The translations under genes and the position numbers were made by a program. The notes under the pieces were generated by a model. It did not search any database. It was not told the origin of the DNA and was given only the letters and a program-made list of their open reading frames with translations. From assembly GCA_023430845.1 (NCBI GenBank), contig JAEYYJ010000176.1, positions 1 through 9,565 on the forward strand: a DNA stretch of 9,565 nucleotides. The letters are read 5' to 3'. This DNA comes from Pseudomonadota bacterium (GTDB taxonomy: Bacteria; Pseudomonadota; Alphaproteobacteria; Rhizobiales; Hyphomicrobiaceae). How positions within the stretch are numbered: the first letter of the stretch is position 1; every line of letters starts with the position of its first letter. Shown in pieces: positions 5,834 through 9,565 of the stretch.

Positions 5834-6732
5834 GGCCACTTCACCACGGGCGGCATCGACGAGAGGATCGAATCCACATTGCCGCCGGTCTTGAGGCCGA
5901 ACACCGTGCCACGATCGTGCAGCAGGTTGAACTCGACGTAGCGGCCGCGCCGCACGAGCTGCTCGTCACGCTCGGCATCGCTCCACGCCTTGGTGAAGTT
6001 GCGCCGCACGAGCTCGGGATAAATGCGCTTGAAGGCGCGCCCGACATCCTGCGTGAAGGCGAAGGCAGCATCCCATCCGCCGGCGGCTGCGTCCGGTGTG
6101 ATGTAGTCGTAGAAGATGCCGCCGACGCCGCGCGGCTCCTTGCGGTGCGGCAGATAGAAGTACTCGTCGCACCATGCCTTGAGGCGGGGGTAGTCGGCGA
6201 TCTTGTGATCCTCACACGCCTCCTGCATGGCGGCATGGAAGGCGCGCGTATCGGGATCTTCCTGCGTGCGGCGCGTGCCGAGGACGGGCGTCAGGTCGGC
6301 GCCGCCGCCGAACCACCATTTCGACGTGACGACAAAACGGGTGTTCATATGCACGGCGGGGACGTGCGGGTTCTGCATATGCGCAATGAGCGAGATGCCG
6401 GAGGCCCAAAAGCGCGGGTCTTCCGAGGCGCCCGGAATCTGATTGCGGAACTCCGGCGCGAACTCGCCATGAACGGTCGACGTATGCACACCGACCTTCT
6501 CGAAAACACGCCCGCGCATGAGGCTCATGAGGCCGCCGCCGCCATCACCGCCCGCATGGTCCGTGCGCCGCCATTGCTGACGCGCGAAGCGTCCCGCAGC
6601 GCGATCGGCGAATTGCGTGCCCGTCGGCAAGTCGTCTTCGAGCTGTTCAAAAGCCGCGCAGATCTCGTCGCGGAGCTTCTCGAACCAGGCACGCGCCGTG
6701 GCCTTGCGGAGGTGCAATTCATCAGGAGGCAT
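5830..6732 (-). CDS. hemF: oxygen-dependent coproporphyrinogen-III oxidase
   Basis: This 300-residue protein (from ATG 6732) carries out the oxidative decarboxylation of coproporphyrinogen III to protoporphyrinogen IX with O2, in haem synthesis. The family signature is clear, with [20 protein letters not shown] (185-204) then [14 protein letters not shown] at 141-149 and [18 protein letters not shown] at 263-280. The substrate-contact run [13 protein letters not shown] is at 121-133. Length matches the usual 290-310. The signature ends in FYD rather than the common FFD, a conservative change. A GTG nine bases upstream (6741) would add three residues. The ATG is preferred because GAGCGAG lies about 8 bases before it. 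The gene is convergent with the 5516-5833 gene, and their stops share TTAA at 5830-5833. It indicates an organism that makes haem aerobically. Confidence 0.96.
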   Translation of the reverse strand: MPPDELHLRKATARAWFEKLRDEICAAFEQLEDDLPTGTQFADRAAGRFARQQWRRTDHAGGDGGGGLMSLMRGRVFEKVGVHTSTVHGEFAPEFRNQIPGASEDPRFWASGISLIAHMQNPHVPAVHMNTRFVVTSKWWFGGGADLTPVLGTRRTQEDPDTRAFHAAMQEACEDHKIADYPRLKAWCDEYFYLPHRKEPRGVGGIFYDYITPDAAAGGWDAAFAFTQDVGRAFKRIYPELVRRNFTKAWSDAERDEQLVRRGRYVEFNLLHDRGTVFGLKTGGNVDSILSSMPPVVKWP

Positions 6733-6745
6733 GCTAGTCACTCGC

Positions 6746-6889
6746 TCAATTCGGCGCGAACGCCGCTTCCTCCGGACCGACTTTCCGGCGTTTCTTGCTT
6801 GGACATGATATCGTCACGACCGGCACGTAATGAGGCCCGCCCGCGCCGCAGTCGATCCCCCGGGGCCAACCCTTGGTCTCAGGCCGCAT
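6746..6889 (-). CDS. possible small ORF just upstream of hemF
   Basis: The minus-strand frame ending at 6746 codes for [18 protein letters not shown], then [20 protein letters not shown] and a short acidic end, 47 residues from the ATG at 6889. Third codon positions are mostly G or C, as in neighbouring genes, which argues for coding. The frame stays open farther upstream to 7108, where it would overlap the ABC gene start. A GTG near 6931 is another possible start. No good ribosome binding site is seen for any of them, and no family is recognised. It ends 13 bases before the hemF ATG, so if real it would be the first gene of a hemF operon. The two cysteines and the KKRRK cluster give no firm functional hint. 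Confidence 0.35.
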   Translation of the reverse strand: MRPETKGWPRGIDCGAGGPHYVPVVTISCPSKKRRKVGPEEAAFAPN

Positions 6890-7076
6890 TTTCAGCCGTG
6901 TCTTTGATACGTCAAGGGAGCCGGTCGTCACATTGACCGGGATCAATCCCGACGCGCTGGGCCCGACAACCGAGGGAACGCCGGAAGGCGTGAGGAATTC
7001 TGTCCGTGAACCCGCGATTGGCGCCTCAGGCGCCCGGGAACGCGCGCGGTCAACGGGCCGCTGAGAGATCTGAGCA
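6890..7076. promoter_or_regulatory. divergent spacer between hemF side and ABC gene, with two palindromes
   Basis: This gap must hold the control region of the ABC exporter and probably that of hemF. Two inverted repeats are visible: GGGAT-CA-ATCCC at 6939-6950, and GGCGCCT-C-AGGCGCC at 7020-7034. The first overlaps a TTGACC (6933-6938) that could be a -35 box, but no convincing -10 box follows at the right distance. The second could be an operator or a hairpin in the 5' leader of the ABC message. No well-matched promoter could be identified on either strand. Confidence 0.35.
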
Positions 7077-8924
7077 ATGCGCATGTACCGCTGGTTTGAA
7101 ACACGCATCGATGCCTTTCCCGAGCAGGTGCCCGAGCGCCCGCCGGTGACGCTGGCTGCGTTTTATCGCTACTTCATCCTGCCGGCGTGGCCGGCATTTG
7201 CGGTGCTGCTTGTCGTCGGCTTCATCGGTTCGGTGATCGAAGTCTCGCTGATGGCGTTCATCGGCAGCATCGTCGATCTGATGCGCGCTTCGGAGACGCC
7301 GCAGACCTTCCTCGCCGATCATGCGGCGTGGCTGCTGTTCATGGGCTTCGTCGCCATGATCGCGCGCCCGATCATCTCGACGCTGCATGATCTGATCAAG
7401 AACCAGGTCATTGCGGGACCGGTGACGACGCGCGTGCGCTGGTTGACGCACCGCTATGTGCTGCGCCAGAGCCTGTCGTTCTATCAGAACGACTTCGCGG
7501 GCCGCGTCGCCAACAAGATCATGCAGACAGCGCCGGCGCTGCGTGAATCCGTCGTGCAGGTGATCGATGCCATCTGGTACGCGGGCATCCAGTGGGTCGG
7601 CGCGGTGGTGCTTTTCGGGGCTGCGGACTGGCGACTGCTCGTGCCGCTCATCGTGTGGCTCGGCGCTTACATCGTCGCCATGGTCTACTTCGTGCCGAAG
7701 ATCCGCGAACGCTCGACGGCGGCGGCCGAGGCGCGGTCCATGCTCACCGGGCGCATCGTCGACAGCTATACGAACATTCTGACCGTCAAGCTCTTCGCCC
7801 ACGCCGATCGCGAGGATTCCTACGCCAAGACGGCGATCGAAGAGCAGATGTCGAAGTGGCAGGCCTCGCTGCGCCTGCTGACCAGCATGGAGTTTACGCT
7901 CTACACGCTGAACGGATTCCTGATCGTCAGCGCGAGTGGGCTTGCCATATGGCTGTGGAGCCTCGGCGCGGTTTCGATCGGCGCGATCGCGGTCGTGACG
8001 GGCTTGGTCATCCGCATTGTCGCCATGTCGGGGTGGGTGTTGTTCACCGTAGCCGGCATTTTCGAGAACATCGGCGTCGTGCAGGAAGGCCTGGAGACCA
8101 TCTCGCGCGACCAGGAAGTGGTCGATACGCCGGACGCGAAGCCGCTTGCCGTCAAGCGCGGGGAGATCCGCTTCGATCACATCCGCTTTCACTACGGCCG
8201 CAAGGCTGGGATCATCGACGATCTCTCACTCACGGTGGCGCCGGGCGAGAAGGTCGGCCTCGTCGGCCGTTCGGGTGCGGGCAAGTCGACGCTCGTCAAT
8301 CTGCTGCTGCGGTTCTACGACCTCGAGCGCGGACGCATCCTGATCGATGGGCAAGACATCGCGCACGTCACACAGGACAGTCTGCGCGAGAATATCGGCA
8401 TGGTGACGCAGGACACGTCGCTGCTGCATCGCTCGGTGCTCGACAACATCCTCTACGGCCGCCCGGATGCCGGTCGCGAGGCTGCGATGGCGGCTGCGCG
8501 CATGGCGGCGGCGGACGAGTTCATTCCGCAGCTCAGGGATCTGCGCGGGCGCGCCGGCTACGACGCGCATGTTGGTGAGCGTGGTGTCAAGCTTTCGGGC
8601 GGCCAGCGCCAGCGGGTCGCGATCGCGCGCGTGCTGCTGAAGAATGCGCCGATCCTCATTCTCGACGAGGCGACGAGCGCGCTCGACAGCGAGGTCGAGG
8701 CGGCGATCCAGGACCAGCTCAACAACCTCATGCAGGGCAAGACCGTGATCGCGATCGCGCATCGGCTTTCCACGATCGCGGCCATGGACCGGCTCGTGAT
8801 CATGGACGAAGGGCGGATCGTCGAGGAGGGGCCGCATCAGGTTCTGCTCGAGCGCGGCGGCCTCTATGCGGAGTTGTGGGCGCGCCAGTCCGGCGGGTTC
8901 CTCGCCAAGGAAGCGGCGGAGTAA
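7077..8924 (+). CDS. ABC exporter half-transporter (fused membrane and ATPase domains)
   Basis: This 615-residue inner-membrane protein has an N-terminal six-helix transmembrane domain (about 35-335) fused to an ATP-binding domain (about 363-600), the MsbA/multidrug-type exporter layout, which works as a dimer. In the ATPase domain Walker A is GRSGAGKST (397-405), the Q-loop glutamine is Q445, the signature is LSGGQ (506-510), Walker B is ILILDEATS (526-534) with catalytic E531, and the H-loop is H562. All key residues are intact. Clear membrane stretches include PAFAVLLVVGFIGSV, WLLFMGFVAMIA, LLVPLIVWLGAYIV and GAIAVVTGLVIRIV. The transported substrate cannot be read from the sequence and may be a lipid, peptide or drug. 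The start at 7077 has only a weak GAGAG upstream, and a second ATG lies at 7083. It appears monocistronic, followed by a large inverted-repeat element. Confidence 0.92.
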   Translation: MRMYRWFETRIDAFPEQVPERPPVTLAAFYRYFILPAWPAFAVLLVVGFIGSVIEVSLMAFIGSIVDLMRASETPQTFLADHAAWLLFMGFVAMIARPIISTLHDLIKNQVIAGPVTTRVRWLTHRYVLRQSLSFYQNDFAGRVANKIMQTAPALRESVVQVIDAIWYAGIQWVGAVVLFGAADWRLLVPLIVWLGAYIVAMVYFVPKIRERSTAAAEARSMLTGRIVDSYTNILTVKLFAHADREDSYAKTAIEEQMSKWQASLRLLTSMEFTLYTLNGFLIVSASGLAIWLWSLGAVSIGAIAVVTGLVIRIVAMSGWVLFTVAGIFENIGVVQEGLETISRDQEVVDTPDAKPLAVKRGEIRFDHIRFHYGRKAGIIDDLSLTVAPGEKVGLVGRSGAGKSTLVNLLLRFYDLERGRILIDGQDIAHVTQDSLRENIGMVTQDTSLLHRSVLDNILYGRPDAGREAAMAAARMAAADEFIPQLRDLRGRAGYDAHVGERGVKLSGGQRQRVAIARVLLKNAPILILDEATSALDSEVEAAIQDQLNNLMQGKTVIAIAHRLSTIAAMDRLVIMDEGRIVEEGPHQVLLERGGLYAELWARQSGGFLAKEAAE

Positions 8925-8944
8925 CGCTGCTTGATTTAATTGTG

Positions 8945-9154
8945 CGGCCTACCGGCCGGCGCGCAGTCGCGCGCTCATGACCGTCGCGTATCGCCTGCGC
9001 GGGGAGAGCGGACATCTGGGCTTTTCCCCAGAAGCCCTTTCCAACAGCCCGCGGATCCATGTGATGTCCTGGCTGCATGGCCGCCGCGGGCACGGCGATG
9101 AGGTTGCGAAGCACTCCTTCCTGAGCGCGCGACTGCGCGCCGGCCGGTAGGCCG
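8945..9154. repeat. 210-base element bounded by perfect 33-base inverted repeats
   Basis: Bases 8945-8977 are the exact reverse complement of 9122-9154, a perfect 33-base match that begins CGGCCTACCGGCCGG. The 144 bases between them hold further folds. CTGGG pairs with CCCAG near 9016-9031, or alternatively GGGCTT with AAGCCC near 9018-9037. GCCCGCGG at 9047-9054 pairs with CCGCGGGC at 9084-9091, with CCATG (9057-9061) and CATGG (9076-9080) nested inside. Each arm also contains a small hairpin with loop AGTC. No clear target-site duplication is seen at the edges and no ORF inside looks coding. It may be a miniature mobile or palindromic intergenic element like those of rhizobia (RIME, Bru-RS type), a structured RNA, or a DNA cruciform. 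It lies 20 bases after the ABC gene and may also end its transcript. Confidence 0.8.
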
Positions 9155-9166
9155 TCCTTAGAAAAG

Positions 9167-9185
9167 GCAGCCATCATTTGGCTGC
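9167..9185. repeat. short inverted repeat overlapping the lipoprotein promoter
   Basis: GCAGCC at 9167-9172 and GGCTGC at 9180-9185 flank ATCATTT. The right half overlaps the proposed -35 box. It could be an operator or a minor hairpin; six-base repeats also arise by chance. Confidence 0.3.
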
Positions 9186-9206
9186 ATCGATGGCACATGC
9201 TAGACA
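9178..9206 (+). promoter_or_regulatory. candidate promoter for the lipoprotein gene
   Basis: TTGGCT at 9178-9183 is separated by 17 bases from TAGACA at 9201-9206, with TG one base before the -10 box as in extended -10 promoters. It would start transcription about 9213, some 27 bases before the lipoprotein ATG. Spacing is ideal, but the box matches are partial. Confidence 0.45.
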
Positions 9207-9239
9207 CGCTCAGGGACGATTCCTGAGGGGGAAGACGCC

Positions 9240-9565
9240 ATGACCCGGATCTGGACGCTCGGCGCGGCAGCACTGCTGGCCAGTACGCTTTCGGCGTGCT
9301 CAGGCGGTGGCGGATTGACGACAGCGTCGCTGCTCGGAACCCCGGCGGCGAAGCCCCAGGTCGACGAGCCAACCGAGCGTGCGCTGCATTCGGCAGCCGT
9401 CTCTGCTCGCGCAAGTAAGTGCGGTTACAACTTCAATCCGACCAGGCTGCGCGAGTCGTTCCTGGCGTCGGAGGCTGCAGCCGGCGCGACGCCCGAGCAG
9501 ATGGCCAAGCTCGGCCAGTCCTATGACTTCACGCACGGCACGGTGTCGAAGCAGATCTCGAACCC
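9240..9565 (+). CDS. putative lipoprotein, N-terminal part (3' end outside window)
   Basis: The frame is open from the ATG at 9240 to the window end, giving 108 complete codons. The start is well supported by GAGGGGGAAG at 9225-9234, five bases upstream. Residues 1-19 are a lipoprotein signal peptide (MTRIW, then a hydrophobic Ala/Leu core), with lipobox LSAC at 17-20 and C20 as the residue to be lipidated. SGGGG follows as a flexible linker. Residue 21 is Ser, so Lol-type sorting would favour the outer membrane, facing the periplasm, if enterobacterial rules hold. The mature part contains SKCGYNFNPTRLRESFLASE, then GATPEQMAKLGQSYDFTHGTVSKQI, which looks like a small helical domain and is not a family I can name. 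The gene probably has its own promoter just after the inverted-repeat element. Confidence 0.82.
   Translation, partial: MTRIWTLGAAALLASTLSACSGGGGLTTASLLGTPAAKPQVDEPTERALHSAAVSARASKCGYNFNPTRLRESFLASEAAAGATPEQMAKLGQSYDFTHGTVSKQISN

Noticed and set aside
5788..6936. Long plus-strand open frame opposite hemF (382 codons)
   Set aside because: It is antisense to a gene with full family signatures and its translation shows no recognisable domain; high G+C commonly opens such frames.
7050..8192. Long minus-strand open frame opposite the ABC gene (380 codons)
   Set aside because: Composition is dominated by R, D and H as expected for an antisense shadow, and the plus-strand gene has all ABC motifs.
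8945..9154. CRISPR array or insertion sequence
   Set aside because: There are only two inverted copies, not direct repeats with spacers, and no transposase gene or clear target-site duplication.
8800..9414. Minus-strand open frame crossing the inverted-repeat element
   Set aside because: It runs through the perfect palindrome and into two real plus-strand genes, has low-complexity translation and no supported start.

Overview
The window reads as a chromosomal stretch of an alphaproteobacterium, most likely of the order Hyphomicrobiales (Rhizobiales). By eye it is high in G+C with a strong preference for G or C at third codon positions. It carries the argD-argF-hslO order familiar from that order and an aerobic coproporphyrinogen oxidase. 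No species is claimed. Gene content is mostly core metabolism, with no tRNA, rRNA, CRISPR array, transposase or phage gene seen.

Layout. Bases 1-423 hold the 3' end of serA (ACT domain of phosphoglycerate dehydrogenase), followed 12 bases later by a class I SAM-dependent methyltransferase (436-1167). A stem-loop follows at 1183-1211. Then comes a secreted SH3-domain protein with a basic Pro/Gly/Arg-rich tail (1314-1898), closed by a strong stem-loop (1915-1949). The 1950-2213 interval is the most interesting part. It holds a promoter whose predicted start falls on an ATG, a 20-codon ORF with seven Arg codons, two mutually exclusive RNA folds, and a GC-rich hairpin followed by a T-run. This is a complete ribosome-mediated transcription attenuator that appears to sense arginine. 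It precedes argD (2214-3446), argF (3538-4488), hslO (4505-5494) and a small membrane protein (5516-5833), all on the plus strand and probably one operon. hemF (5830-6732, minus) converges on this operon, and the two stop codons share TTAA. A possible small ORF lies just upstream of hemF. An ABC exporter half-transporter (7077-8924) points the other way. After it lies a 210-base element bounded by perfect 33-base inverted repeats (8945-9154), then a promoter-like site and the start of a lipoprotein gene (9240 to the window end).

How it works together. ArgD makes N-acetylornithine and ArgF converts ornithine to citrulline, so an arginine-codon leader in front of them fits end-product control. 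Charged tRNA-Arg would let the ribosome reach the leader stop codon and the terminator form. Scarcity would stall it on the Arg run and let the antiterminator form. Many alphaproteobacteria are thought to lack the classical ArgR repressor, which makes this route of control attractive. This is inferred from sequence alone and untested. Hsp33 (hslO) and the small membrane protein seem to ride along in the operon.
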